A DNA stretch of 50,792 nt, taken from assembly GCA_964539975.1 (NCBI GenBank), contig CAZIKK010000017.1, forward strand, positions 1 to 50,792, read 5' to 3'. Source of the stretch: 38-11 sp964539975 (GTDB taxonomy: Bacteria > Bacillota > Clostridia > Tissierellales > Dethiosulfatibacteraceae). Shown here piece by piece: positions 1 through 8,437 of the stretch. Below the pieces are notes generated by a model, which saw only the letters and a program-made list of their open reading frames with translations, was not told the origin of the DNA and ran no database searches. Each line of letters begins with the position of its first letter. Within the stretch, counting starts at the first letter, position 1. The position numbers and the translations under genes were made by a program.

Positions 1-23
1 CTGCTTCGCTATCTTTCGACAAC

Positions 24-60
24 GTTTTAAATTGTATCACACCCATTGTTGTCTTGTCAA
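24..60 (-). promoter_or_regulatory. Sigma-A promoter, proximal of a tandem pair
   Basis: The minus strand reads TTGACA (55-60), an 18-base spacer and TACAAT (31-36), with an A/T-rich UP-like tract just upstream (61-80). Transcription would start near position 24 and leave the window. The strength and the position after lysS suggest a stable-RNA operon outside the window; that target is inferred. Confidence 0.75.
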
Positions 61-115
61 TATTTTTTTGCAAATTTTAACGTGAGTTTTCTGCTCTTTC
101 TTGGGGCGCTTTATA

Positions 116-144
116 AGATTACCATATAAAACATGAGGTGTCAA
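116..144 (-). promoter_or_regulatory. Sigma-A promoter, distal of a tandem pair
   Basis: TTGACA (139-144), 17-base spacer, TAATCT (116-121) on the minus strand, about 85 bases upstream of the proximal promoter. Tandem strong promoters with this spacing are typical of rRNA operons. Confidence 0.6.
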
Positions 145-358
145 CTGTTTTTAAATGTTTTTTATTTGTCATTTACGTTGAAATTTCAACATCTTTTCGC
201 ATTTCCGATTCACTAGGATCCGTGTCCATGAATTGTCCGTTTGATACTTTGGAAATGCCTTTCTTCTTTCGGATTCTTATTAATGAAAACTTAAACCAAC
301 CTTGTTTCATTCGTTATTGTAGCTAGTCGTCTCGACACCTAGTTCATATGTCTACCAT

Positions 359-387
359 AAAAAAGAGACAGCCACAAGGACCATCTC
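359..387 (-). terminator. Rho-independent terminator of lysS
   Basis: A 9-bp stem including G-U pairs (365-373 with 379-387) and a 5-base loop, followed on the minus strand by six U (359-364). It lies about 20 bases after the lysS stop. Confidence 0.6.
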
Positions 388-406
388 ATTATGTTGATCA
401 TTCGTT

Positions 407-1891
407 TTACTCTTTATCCTCAACAGGTTTCATCGTAGGAAACAAAATCACATCTCTTATTGAAGCTGAATCCGTCAATAACATGATCACTCTATCTACC
501 CCAATGCCTAATCCACCTGTGGGAGGCAATCCTACTTCAAGTGCATTAACAAAATCATGATCCATCATATGAGCTTCTTCATCACCCGCTTCTCTTTGTT
601 TCAATTGGTCTTCGAATCGCCCTTTTTGATCAATTGGGTCATTTAGTTCCGAAAAAGCATTGGCAACTTCCCATGTATTGATAAATGCTTCAAATCGATT
701 TGTAATGCTTGGGTTGTCAGGATTTCTCTTGGCTAAAGGAGAAACTTCAACTGGATGATGCAAGACAAAAGTTGGTTGAACCAGGTCCTTTTCACAGAAC
801 TCTTCAAAGGCTAGATTTACAAGGTGCCCTTTTGTCATGTGGGCTTCAACGTCTAAGTGTAATTTTTCCTTAGCCACCTTTCTTGCTTCTTTCTCCGAGT
901 CGAATTGATAGAAATCATAACCTGTTTTCTCTTTTACCAGATCATGCATGGACGCTCTTCTCCATGGAGGTGTTAGGTCAAGCTCTTTGCCTTGATAGTT
1001 AATCTTAGTCGTACCATTGGCTTTTTCGCACATATAAGCGATCACATTTTCAGTCAATGTCATCATATATTCATAATCCGCATAAGCCTTGTAGACTTCC
1101 ATCGCCGTGTATTCCGGATTATGCTTAATCGACATCCCTTCATTCCGAAACATTTTGCCAATTTCATAGACGCCATCAAATCCACCGACAATCAATCGCT
1201 TTAGATACAATTCATTCGCAATTCTCAAATACACATCTATATCCAAGGTGTTATGATGGGTGACAAATGGTTTTGCTGTGGCCCCTCCTGCAATGGTGTT
1301 GAGAATGGGGGTGTCCACCTCAAGAAATCCTTTTTCGTCTAAATATTCTCTAAGCGCCTTAATAATCACGCTTCTTTTAATGAATGTTTTTTTTACCTCC
1401 GGGTTGACAATTAAGTCCACATACCTCTGGCGATATCTCAAGTCCTGATCTTTTAATCCATGATACTTTTCAGGTAGTATCTGTAAAGATTTAGATAGCA
1501 ATTGTACGGATTCTGCCCTGATAGAAATCTCACCCATTTTCGTCTTGAAAACGGTTCCTTTTACGCCAATGATATCTCCAATATCATAAGTGATTAGGTC
1601 TTCATAACTCTCATCGCCTATGGTATCCTTTTTAGCAAAAACCTGAATTCTACCTTCGCTATCTTGAATGTCATAAAACCCTACTTTTCCTTGTCCTCGT
1701 TTAGACATAATCCTTCCAGCGCATGACACAAATTCTCCTGACATGGTTTCAAAGTCATTTTTTATTGCCTCACTGTTATGGGATACATCAAACTTTTCTA
1801 TTCTGAATGGATCTTTTCCAGCATTTACAAGGTTTTTTAGCTTTTCTCTTCTGACTTGCCGTAACTCATTTAGACTTTCATGTTCGCTCAA
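407..1891 (-). CDS. lysS: Lysyl-tRNA synthetase, class II
   Basis: Charges tRNA-Lys with lysine in the cytoplasm. The 494-residue product has the N-terminal OB-fold anticodon-binding domain (about 55-131) and the class II core: motif 1 near 188-197, motif 2 FRNEGMSIKHNPEYT at 248-262, motif 3 GLGIGVDRVIMLL at 460-472. Length is normal for bacterial LysS. The frame is open to 1915, but the start is taken as TTG at 1889-1891 because AGGGAGGG lies 7 bases before it and the product then begins MSEHESLNELRQVRREKL, as in typical LysS. It follows greA after 16 bases, so the two are probably one transcript from the greA promoter, ending at the terminator at 359-387. Confidence 0.97.
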   Translation of the reverse strand: MSEHESLNELRQVRREKLKNLVNAGKDPFRIEKFDVSHNSEAIKNDFETMSGEFVSCAGRIMSKRGQGKVGFYDIQDSEGRIQVFAKKDTIGDESYEDLITYDIGDIIGVKGTVFKTKMGEISIRAESVQLLSKSLQILPEKYHGLKDQDLRYRQRYVDLIVNPEVKKTFIKRSVIIKALREYLDEKGFLEVDTPILNTIAGGATAKPFVTHHNTLDIDVYLRIANELYLKRLIVGGFDGVYEIGKMFRNEGMSIKHNPEYTAMEVYKAYADYEYMMTLTENVIAYMCEKANGTTKINYQGKELDLTPPWRRASMHDLVKEKTGYDFYQFDSEKEARKVAKEKLHLDVEAHMTKGHLVNLAFEEFCEKDLVQPTFVLHHPVEVSPLAKRNPDNPSITNRFEAFINTWEVANAFSELNDPIDQKGRFEDQLKQREAGDEEAHMMDHDFVNALEVGLPPTGGLGIGVDRVIMLLTDSASIRDVILFPTMKPVEDKE

Positions 1892-1898
1892 TTCACAG

Positions 1899-1906
1899 CC
1901 CTCCCT
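1899..1906 (-). promoter_or_regulatory. Shine-Dalgarno site that sets the lysS start
   Basis: AGGGAGGG, seven bases before TTG 1889-1891. It lies inside the longer possible frame (TTG at 1913-1915), which has no comparable site, so the shorter LysS is preferred. Confidence 0.7.
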
Positions 1907-1907
1907 G

Positions 1908-2384
1908 TTATTCAATACTCACTACTTCGTATTTAATGTAGGCACCACTTGGTGTGGGGACTTCTAGCATATCACCTGCTTTTTTTCCCAGAAGCGCTTT
2001 TCCCAAAGGTGACACATTTGAAATTCTACCTCTCATGGGATCCGCTTCAACTGAGCCCACTATTTTGTATTCCATTACTTCGTCAAACTCAATATCTCGC
2101 GTCTTAACGGTGCTTCCTAATCTTACCGAATCCTTTTTACCTTTGGTTTCCTCTATGATTTTAGCATTCTTAATCATATTTTCAATTTTGAGGATTCTTT
2201 TTTCTATATCCGCTTGTTCGTTTTTTGCTTCGTCGTATTCTGAGTTCTCACTGATATCTCCAAATGCCAATGCTGCTTTGATTTTTTCAGCTACTTCTTT
2301 TCTTTTTACAAGCTTCAGCTCTTCCATTTCTGCCTTCAACTCTTCCAGACCTTCTTTTGTAAGCAGAATTTCGTTATTTATCAT
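1908..2384 (-). CDS. greA: Transcription elongation factor GreA
   Basis: Rescues backtracked RNA polymerase by stimulating transcript cleavage through the secondary channel. At 158 residues it has the family's length and layout: an N-terminal coiled coil with the acidic tip DISENSEYDEAK (43-54, including D43 and E46) and a C-terminal FKBP-like domain carrying SPLGKALLGKKAGD. ATG is preceded by AGAGGAG at 8 bases. First gene of a greA-lysS pair; a consensus promoter lies about 40 bases upstream. Confidence 0.97.
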   Translation of the reverse strand: MINNEILLTKEGLEELKAEMEELKLVKRKEVAEKIKAALAFGDISENSEYDEAKNEQADIEKRILKIENMIKNAKIIEETKGKKDSVRLGSTVKTRDIEFDEVMEYKIVGSVEADPMRGRISNVSPLGKALLGKKAGDMLEVPTPSGAYIKYEVVSIE

Positions 2385-2422
2385 CTTGTATTCTCCTCTT
2401 GATTACATTATTTATCCTAAAA

Positions 2423-2451
2423 AGTATACGGTATGTATTCTGTATTGTCAA
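2423..2451 (-). promoter_or_regulatory. Sigma-A promoter of greA-lysS
   Basis: TTGACA (2446-2451), 17-base spacer, TATACT (2423-2428) on the minus strand, between the dusB stop and the greA start. Confidence 0.85.
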
Positions 2452-2456
2452 GGAAT

Positions 2457-3449
2457 TTAGCTATTTTCATGGTGTTGAGACAAAAATTGTTTGTAAGTTT
2501 CGGTCAATGCCTCCAACTCATTTTTAGAACGTATTTGGTTGAACTTTTTTCGGAATTCGGCCGCTCCATGTAGCCCTTTTATATACCACCCACAGTGCTT
2601 TCTCATCTGCAATATGGCGATCCTTTCGCCTTTATCTGCCAAAATCAATCTCATATGCTTTAACATCATATCCATTTTTTCATCATTAGAGACGTTGTAG
2701 ACCCCTTCATGCTGAGACAGTTTGTCTCCAATATCTCTAAATATCCATGGATTCCCCAACGCGCCTCTCCCTACCATAACACCATCACACTTTGTGGATT
2801 CCATCATTTCCTTTGCATCGTTTCCAGTCATAATGTCTCCATTGCCAATGATAGGAATGGTGACTCTTGATTTTAGTTCTCCTATTGCATTCCAATCTGA
2901 ATGTCCTCTATAAAATTGTTCTCTTGTTCTGCCATGTAGTATAATGGCATCCACGCCACATGATTCTAATAGTTTACCTGCCTCAAGATAATTCACGGAT
3001 GATTGATCCCAACCAAGTCTGATTTTGACTGTAACCGGTTTGTTGGATACTTTCTTTACTTTCTCCGCAATTGCTCCCATTAACTTTGGCTTTTTCATCA
3101 AAGCACAGCCATCTCCATTATTGACTATTTTAGGTGCAGGACATCCCATGTTGATATCAAGAAAATCAAAAGTATCCAAATGATTCAATCGCTGTGTCAC
3201 AACTTGTTCCATTATCTCGGGATCCGAACCAAATATTTGCAGCGAAATCGGTCTGTTTTCTGGTTTCATGTACATGAGCTGTTCTGTCTTCTTATCCTGG
3301 TAATACAGTCCTTTTGCGCTAATCATTTCTGTGCAGACCACATCTGCCCCTTGTTCTTTACATAACGTTCTGAAAGCAGTGTCCGTAATTCCAGCCATTG
3401 GTGCCATAAAAACGCCTTTGTTTACTTGAATATTTCCTATTTTAATCAT
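2457..3449 (-). CDS. dusB: tRNA-dihydrouridine synthase (DusB type)
   Basis: FMN-dependent reductase that makes dihydrouridine in the tRNA D-loop. The 330-residue protein starts with the TIM-barrel strand and APMAGITD (16-23). It carries the catalytic-cysteine motif MGCPAPKIV (C103), then HGRTREQFYRG and the NGDI loop for FMN and substrate. The ATG overlaps the end of the birA-like gene by 8 bases, with AAGGATG inside the upstream gene as ribosome site, so translation is probably coupled. A birA-like/dusB pair beside greA and lysS is a common Firmicutes neighbourhood. Confidence 0.95.
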   Translation of the reverse strand: MIKIGNIQVNKGVFMAPMAGITDTAFRTLCKEQGADVVCTEMISAKGLYYQDKKTEQLMYMKPENRPISLQIFGSDPEIMEQVVTQRLNHLDTFDFLDINMGCPAPKIVNNGDGCALMKKPKLMGAIAEKVKKVSNKPVTVKIRLGWDQSSVNYLEAGKLLESCGVDAIILHGRTREQFYRGHSDWNAIGELKSRVTIPIIGNGDIMTGNDAKEMMESTKCDGVMVGRGALGNPWIFRDIGDKLSQHEGVYNVSNDEKMDMMLKHMRLILADKGERIAILQMRKHCGWYIKGLHGAAEFRKKFNQIRSKNELEALTETYKQFLSQHHENS

Positions 3450-4236
3450 GGTGCATCATCCTTATCTCGTCTTGTTTTGGATCTAAAACTCGTTGGCATT
3501 GCTTCTGTATATCTCTAAGTATCAATTGCCCATTCCTGTTAATGCTTTCAAATTCATAGATTCGCCATTTTGTTTGTCTTCTCTTTTTGAGTGCAATCTC
3601 TATAGTTGCTTTTAGATAAGCTTCCCACGGCCATCTTATTGTCTCCAAAACGTCTTCATTATTTATTTCGAGCAGATAGGGCTCTATCCTATTGAAGCAA
3701 TCTGCCATAAGTCTTTCCATCTTCACTGGTTTTCCCGTAATTTTCTTTATTGAAACCCATGGTGAGTCCTTTAGACCTTCCATGTCTTTATCCAAATTAT
3801 TGATATTGCCATACAGACTCACTAGATAACTCCTGCCTGGTTGAGTTCTTATCCCCTCAACAAAAATACTTCCTATTTTTTCACCTTGTACCATCACATC
3901 ATTTGGCCATTTTAAGTCACAATGAACTCCGTGACTTTCAAGGGCTTCCCGAAAACCTGCCCCATATGCTAAGGTCAATAGTCCTGACATGTCTTTTTCA
4001 TGCTGGTAGTGATGCAACACGCTGAGGTATAGTCCGCCTTTTGGACCATGCCACCATTTATTTTTAGATGGTTGACACTCCTCTTGCTCATCACACATGA
4101 CCACCATTCCTTCTGGGCTATGTGACGCGATTGAGCGCATTTTTTTTGCACATTCTGGCAATCTTTCAAATTGCAAAAATGTCCTACCCATATACTGAGT
4201 TTTTAGTTGTTTTTCTAGTGCTACATAGTCAATCAC
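3442..4236 (-). CDS. birA: Biotin-protein-ligase (BirA) family protein with a degenerate adenylate loop
   Basis: By family, attaches biotin to carboxyl-carrier proteins. The 264-residue product has only the catalytic and C-terminal parts, without the N-terminal helix-turn-helix of repressor-type BirA. KWPNDV (109-114) and KIGSIFVEG (120-128) are clear. The usual GRGRRG biotinyl-adenylate loop should lie near 52-60 but reads ECQPSKNKW, losing its glycines and arginines. It may be an atypical ligase, a lipoate/biotin-transferase relative, or may have lost activity. Start is GTG with GAGGTG upstream. It overlaps dusB by 8 bases and has its own promoter. Family is secure, activity is not. Confidence 0.8.
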   Translation of the reverse strand: MIDYVALEKQLKTQYMGRTFLQFERLPECAKKMRSIASHSPEGMVVMCDEQEECQPSKNKWWHGPKGGLYLSVLHHYQHEKDMSGLLTLAYGAGFREALESHGVHCDLKWPNDVMVQGEKIGSIFVEGIRTQPGRSYLVSLYGNINNLDKDMEGLKDSPWVSIKKITGKPVKMERLMADCFNRIEPYLLEINNEDVLETIRWPWEAYLKATIEIALKKRRQTKWRIYEFESINRNGQLILRDIQKQCQRVLDPKQDEIRMMHHD

Positions 4237-4264
4237 TCGGACACCTCGCTAAAATACTGATAGC

Positions 4265-4293
4265 ATCATACTATATCCTTCTTCATTCTTCAA
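4265..4293 (-). promoter_or_regulatory. Sigma-A promoter of birA-dusB
   Basis: TTGAAG (4288-4293), 17-base spacer, TATGAT (4265-4270) on the minus strand, about 30 bases before the GTG start. Confidence 0.65.
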
Positions 4294-4306
4294 CCCTTTT
4301 AATACG

Positions 4307-4335
4307 ACAGACATCTGTCAATGACAGATGTCTGT
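4307..4335. repeat. Two tandem ACAGA-NN-TCTGT dyads forming one large palindrome
   Basis: ACAGACATCTGT (4307-4318) and ACAGATGTCTGT (4324-4335) are separated by CAATG. Together they form a perfect 14-bp inverted repeat with a one-base centre. It lies just after the aminotransferase stop and 13 bases upstream of the birA -35. No U-tract follows on the minus strand, so it is a poor intrinsic terminator and may be an operator. Confidence 0.6.
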
Positions 4336-4348
4336 GAATCGTTGCTTT

Positions 4349-5413
4349 TTACAAAAGCGAGTTGATCTCTTGTATCAGTTCTTTGAGATTGTCCAAGGTT
4401 GTGTCTCCCATATGGGCAATCCTGAAGGTCTTCTCCTTTAAGTCACCATACCCATTAGACAGCGCAAATCCTCTTTCTCCCAAAGCCTCGTTTAGCGCTT
4501 TGACACTTATCCCCCTTGTGTTCTTAACCGTTGTGAGAGTATTGGATAAATAGGTTTCATTTGCGAATAGTCCAAAGTTGCTCTTCGCCCACTCTCTAAC
4601 ATATTCAGCCATCTTTATATGCCTTTCAAATCTGTTATCCAGTCCTTCTTCCAAGATTCGATCTAATTGATAGTCCAATGCGTACATTAATGAAATGTTG
4701 GGAGTCGATGGGTATTGATGGTCTTTTTTTTCAATGGTTTCATAAATCTCAACCATATCGAAATATAAACCTCTGTTTTTCACCGTTTTTGCTCGATTGT
4801 ATGCTTTCTCACTCATAGTGCATATGGCCAGTCCCGGTGGCAACCCTAGTGCTTTTTGCGTAGACGTGATACAAATGTCAATTCCAAGTGCATCTACTGC
4901 AATCTTTGAACCTCCTGCTGAACTTACTGCATCCACACAAAAAACCACCTCTGGATAATCCTTCATGACTTCAGATATGGCTTCTATCGGATTCATCACG
5001 CCAGTGGATGTTTCATTATGCGTCACTGTCACCAGATCATAATCCCCTGATTCCATAGCTTTTCGAACCATTTCAGGCGTTGTGGCTTCTCCCATTTCAG
5101 ATGTAATGCAATCTGATGGAATCCCGTTAGCTACTGCCATCTTATACCATCTTTTCCCAAATGCGCCAACAGAAAACACCGCTGCTTTCTTAGCTGTACA
5201 ACTTCTGATGGCTCCTTCCATGAATCCGCTTCCAGATGAGGTTGACAACAGAACTCGATTTTCCGTGTAGAATACCTTTTGGATTTTCTCGCTAATCCCT
5301 CTTTGTAGATTTGAAATTTCTTTTGTTCTGTGTCCAATCATCGGCATCGACATCTTGTCTAGTACCTCTTGTGCAACTTCAACTGGTCCCGGAATAAATA
5401 GTTTTTTGTGCAT
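4349..5413 (-). CDS. Class V PLP aminotransferase (serine-pyruvate / alanine-glyoxylate type)
   Basis: PLP-dependent fold-type I enzyme of 354 residues. The PLP-binding lysine is K187 in STQKALG, with the ring-contacting aspartate D161 in VDAVSS. The N-terminal PGPVEV and HRT motifs (27-30) match the serine-pyruvate/alanine-glyoxylate and soluble-hydrogenase 42-kDa branch rather than SerC or cysteine desulfurases. The exact amino donor is not readable from sequence. ATG is preceded by GAGGTGGGAG. It is a single-gene unit with its own promoter, divergent from the TIM-barrel gene at 5574. Confidence 0.85.
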   Translation of the reverse strand: MHKKLFIPGPVEVAQEVLDKMSMPMIGHRTKEISNLQRGISEKIQKVFYTENRVLLSTSSGSGFMEGAIRSCTAKKAAVFSVGAFGKRWYKMAVANGIPSDCITSEMGEATTPEMVRKAMESGDYDLVTVTHNETSTGVMNPIEAISEVMKDYPEVVFCVDAVSSAGGSKIAVDALGIDICITSTQKALGLPPGLAICTMSEKAYNRAKTVKNRGLYFDMVEIYETIEKKDHQYPSTPNISLMYALDYQLDRILEEGLDNRFERHIKMAEYVREWAKSNFGLFANETYLSNTLTTVKNTRGISVKALNEALGERGFALSNGYGDLKEKTFRIAHMGDTTLDNLKELIQEINSLL

Positions 5414-5468
5414 TCTCCCACCTCTTGTTATTATTTATTAATTTTTTGTCACCTATTTGCTTTGTACA

Positions 5469-5497
5469 ATTATAGAAAATTCCCAATTTATTTTCAA
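5469..5497 (-). promoter_or_regulatory. Sigma-A promoter of the aminotransferase gene
   Basis: TTGAAA (5492-5497), 17-base spacer, TATAAT (5469-5474) on the minus strand. Confidence 0.75.
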
Positions 5498-5505
5498 GTT
5501 TTATT

Positions 5506-5561
5506 TTGATTTTGCCTTTAAGTTCCGATACACTATATGGTAAGATTCTATCCTATAGTGT
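5506..5561 (+). promoter_or_regulatory. Promoter with an overlapping inverted repeat
   Basis: TTGATT (5506-5511), 17-base spacer, TACACT (5529-5534). The perfect inverted repeat ACACTATA (5530-5537) / TATAGTGT (5554-5561) starts inside the -10 and covers the likely start point, so it is either an operator or a 5'-end hairpin. Confidence 0.5.
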
Positions 5562-5573
5562 GGGAGGTACAAC

Positions 5574-6371
5574 ATGCTCGGTTATAAAATTGGTATGCCT
5601 GCTTTAGTGGAACTTGATACATTTACAGACACTGTGGACTTGTGTCGTGAATTGAAGTTGGATTTCATTGAACTCAATATGAATTTGCCTTCTAATTTCA
5701 TCCAACAACTACCTCCAAATAAACTTTCAGAGGTTGCTTCCCAATACAACCTTTTTTATACCATGCATATGCCTGATGATGCAGACATGGGTAGTTTTTT
5801 TGATCCTGTCAGAAGAGGCTTTGTCCAGCTGGCTGAAGAAACCATCCAGTGGGCTTCTCGTAGCAATGTGCGCTTGTTGAACTTCCACCTCATCGAAGGG
5901 GCTAAAATGACACTGCCCCATAAAAAGATTTATGTTTACGAGCAATACGACTCTGTTTTCATCAACCAATTCATGTCTTCGTTTACTCAACTGTCCAAAA
6001 TTGCCAAACAGAATAACCTTTACATCAACGTGGAGAATTCTGGGAATTTTGGGAAAGCCTATGCGCAAAGCGCCTTGAAAAAAGTATTGGCTCTTCCTAA
6101 TGTCGGAATAACTTGGGATACAGGCCACGACACGGCCAACAATATGGTTGACCATCCTTTCTTAATGGCCAATCAATCCCATATTACTCATATGCACCTT
6201 CACGATACTTTAGGGGCACAGGATCATTTGGTACTCTTTAAAGGCGAAGCTGATATTTTCAAAAGTATATCTTTCGCTAAAACAAACCAGCTCTCAGTGG
6301 TTGTAGAAGTTAAAACCATCGATGCATTAAGAGAGTCTATCTACGAATTGAGACAACGCGATCTAATCTGA
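5574..6371 (+). CDS. Sugar-phosphate isomerase/epimerase-like TIM barrel (AP endonuclease 2 fold)
   Basis: Protein of 265 residues in the xylose-isomerase-like TIM-barrel family. Metal-ligand positions of the family are present: E154 in NVENSG, D182 and H185 in WDTGHD, the HMHLHD run (206-211) and E245 in VVEVK. These suggest an isomerase, epimerase or related lyase on a small sugar-like substrate; the substrate cannot be told. ATG is preceded by GGGAGGT at 6 bases. Its 3' end overlaps the convergent histidine-kinase gene by 9 bases and no terminator is visible between them. Confidence 0.75.
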   Translation: MLGYKIGMPALVELDTFTDTVDLCRELKLDFIELNMNLPSNFIQQLPPNKLSEVASQYNLFYTMHMPDDADMGSFFDPVRRGFVQLAEETIQWASRSNVRLLNFHLIEGAKMTLPHKKIYVYEQYDSVFINQFMSSFTQLSKIAKQNNLYINVENSGNFGKAYAQSALKKVLALPNVGITWDTGHDTANNMVDHPFLMANQSHITHMHLHDTLGAQDHLVLFKGEADIFKSISFAKTNQLSVVVEVKTIDALRESIYELRQRDLI

Positions 6372-7718
6372 GTCTATTTTTTTAAAATCCAACTCAATCG
6401 ATAATTTGTCTCCGTGCAAGGTGGCTTGTATTTTGCCTTTGTTCATCTCCACAATTTCTCTACTTATGGCCAACCCTAAGCCACTACCCGTTCCAGTCGT
6501 CCGAGAGGCATCCATGGTATACATTCTTTCAAACATACGCCCAACATCTTGCTTCTTAAACTGCTTCTTTTCGACTCGATTGCTGAACACGATCGTGACC
6601 TGACTTCCTTCAACCTCAGTGACTACTTCTAAAGCACCGGGCTTTTTTGCGTATTTGATGGCATTATGAATCAAATTGTCAAACACCCTCACTAATAAAT
6701 CCGGATCCGCTTCAACGTAGAGCTTTTCTTCCGTTGTTGATAGTTCAAAGTCCAACTCATTCTTTTGCAGTAGCAAATAATATTCTGATCGCACTTGCTG
6801 CATCAGTCGATTAATATCTAATCTTTGATTCTCAATTTTTATAGATTGACTGCTCAGTTTTGAATACTCAAATAGTTTCCCGATCAAAGCTTTCAATTGT
6901 TGTGCCTTTTTAATACAAATGGCCAAATACTGTTTGACGGATTCGTCGTGGATGGTGTTTTTTTCATCTATCAAATCCAAATAACCTATCATCGAAGTCA
7001 GCGGTGTGCTTAAGTCATGAGCCATATTCGTTATCAACTCTCGTTTGGACTTTTCCATTTTTTCTTCCAGATCTTTCCTTTCTTGGATAGCATCCGCCAT
7101 TGCATTGATATTATCCGCTAAAAGAGTCAGCTCGTCCATTCCCGTTCGATCAATCCGACTATTTAAATCTCCTTTTGAGATCCTATCAACAATTTTTGAA
7201 ATCTCATGGATATAATTAATTCGATTGTTGGCTAGTCTGAAAAAGATGAAAACAAACAACATCAACGAGACCATTATGATTACAACCACCAACAACTCTT
7301 CCTCAAAAGTTCTTTCCGAGTACTGTCCTTCTATAAACAGAATGTGATTCTGTCCATCATAGGCGAATGTTCTATAAAACACATAGTCTCTTTGCGACAA
7401 TGGCTCCATGTAGTTTTGGTAAATGGATTGTCCATTGGCATCCACCACACTGATTTGTTGAGAAGTATGCCTCACCAACTCACTTAATTGACTATTTAAC
7501 GACCTGCCTTCATCTATCTTCTGGATTTTCTCCAAAAGAGCGTCGATTTCTTGGATGATTTCTTCTCTTTCATTCTCTTGCTGTTCTATCGTCACTCTAG
7601 CATAGAGGCGCTCAACCATGAAAAAAGAAACGGCTCCAAACACGATAGCAGCCATAATAGAGATAATGAAGAATCCCAAAAATTCAGTTCTTAAACTCTT
7701 AACCTCATTCTTTCTCAA
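6363..7718 (-). CDS. Membrane sensor histidine kinase
   Basis: Two-component sensor of 451 residues. Transmembrane helices at about 13-35 and 142-162 flank an extracytoplasmic sensing region (about 36-141). A HAMP-like linker (163-215), the HisKA box with phospho-acceptor H234 in AHDLSTPL, the N box DNLIHNAIKYAKK (347-359) and a glycine-rich ATP lid GTGSGLGLAI follow. The signal is not deducible. The frame starts at TTG and overlaps the response-regulator gene by 14 bases, so the two form an operon with coupled translation. An ATG alternative in frame is not evident. Confidence 0.92.
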   Translation of the reverse strand: MRKNEVKSLRTEFLGFFIISIMAAIVFGAVSFFMVERLYARVTIEQQENEREEIIQEIDALLEKIQKIDEGRSLNSQLSELVRHTSQQISVVDANGQSIYQNYMEPLSQRDYVFYRTFAYDGQNHILFIEGQYSERTFEEELLVVVIIMVSLMLFVFIFFRLANNRINYIHEISKIVDRISKGDLNSRIDRTGMDELTLLADNINAMADAIQERKDLEEKMEKSKRELITNMAHDLSTPLTSMIGYLDLIDEKNTIHDESVKQYLAICIKKAQQLKALIGKLFEYSKLSSQSIKIENQRLDINRLMQQVRSEYYLLLQKNELDFELSTTEEKLYVEADPDLLVRVFDNLIHNAIKYAKKPGALEVVTEVEGSQVTIVFSNRVEKKQFKKQDVGRMFERMYTMDASRTTGTGSGLGLAISREIVEMNKGKIQATLHGDKLSIELDFKKIDSD

Positions 7719-8400
7719 TCTTATAACCTACTCCCCATATTGTCTTGATATATTTTGGGTTTTTATAGTCATCATTGAGTTTTTCTCTAAGTTTTCTGAT
7801 GTGAACCGTCACCGTGTTATCAGTTACAAAAAACTCGTCTTTCCATACTTCATTGTAAATCTTTTCAATGGAAAAAGCGTACCCTCTGTTTTGGGCTAGC
7901 AAACTCAAAATCTCAAACTCTGTTTTGGTCAAATGAATTTCATCTTGATCAATAAATACTTGGTGTCTGTCGATGTCAATTTTCAGGTCATGGATTTGTA
8001 TTTCTGAAGGATTGTCTTCTTCCTTATCAAACACATCCACTCTTCTGATATTTGCTTTTACTCTTGCTGTCAATTCTAATGGATTAAAAGGCTTTGTAAG
8101 ATAATCGTCCGCTCCCGATGACAAGGCCATGATCTTGTCCATATCCTCCCCTTTTGCAGACAGAAAAATAATTGGCATTTTCCATTTTTTTCTGATTGCC
8201 AAACAGGTTTCCATCCCATCCATTTCTGGCATCATCATGTCCAGAATAATCAAATCAATCTTATTGGCTTCAATTTTTTCTAAAGCAACGACTCCATTTT
8301 CTGCTAATAGCGTTTCAAAGCCTTCGTTTTGTAAATAGATTTTGATCATGTTTCTAATGTCAATGTCATCATCTACTACTAATACTGTTTTCTTTTCCAA
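7705..8400 (-). CDS. OmpR-family response regulator
   Basis: Receiver plus winged-helix DNA-binding regulator, 231 residues from the chosen start. The acidic pocket is VVDDD, the phospho-acceptor is D54 in LDMMMP and the conserved lysine is K103 in TKPF; the C-terminal half is a trans_reg_C winged helix. The frame is open to 8520 inside ftsH, but that region contains the ftsH terminator. TTG at 8398-8400 has GGGAGG five bases before it and gives the normal N-terminus MEKKTVLVVDDD. It partners the overlapping kinase gene. I see no strong promoter in the 80 bases after ftsH, so it may depend on read-through or a weak promoter. Confidence 0.93.
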   Translation of the reverse strand: MEKKTVLVVDDDIDIRNMIKIYLQNEGFETLLAENGVVALEKIEANKIDLIILDMMMPEMDGMETCLAIRKKWKMPIIFLSAKGEDMDKIMALSSGADDYLTKPFNPLELTARVKANIRRVDVFDKEEDNPSEIQIHDLKIDIDRHQVFIDQDEIHLTKTEFEILSLLAQNRGYAFSIEKIYNEVWKDEFFVTDNTVTVHIRKLREKLNDDYKNPKYIKTIWGVGYKIEKE

Positions 8401-8437
8401 AACATCCTCCCAATCAAATCTCATGTAGTCCCTACCA

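Larger units (their letters stand above)
1..406. other. Non-coding region left of lysS
   Basis: No credible gene in this 406-base stretch. It holds the lysS terminator and two tandem minus-strand promoters that read out of the left edge. The short open frames on the plus strand (138-326, 348-560) have no Shine-Dalgarno site and no recognisable protein; the second runs antisense into lysS. I see no tRNA or rRNA sequence inside. Confidence 0.7.

Noticed and set aside
138..560. Two short plus-strand open frames left of and inside lysS
   Set aside because: No ribosome site, no recognisable protein, and the second is antisense to lysS coding sequence and covers its terminator.
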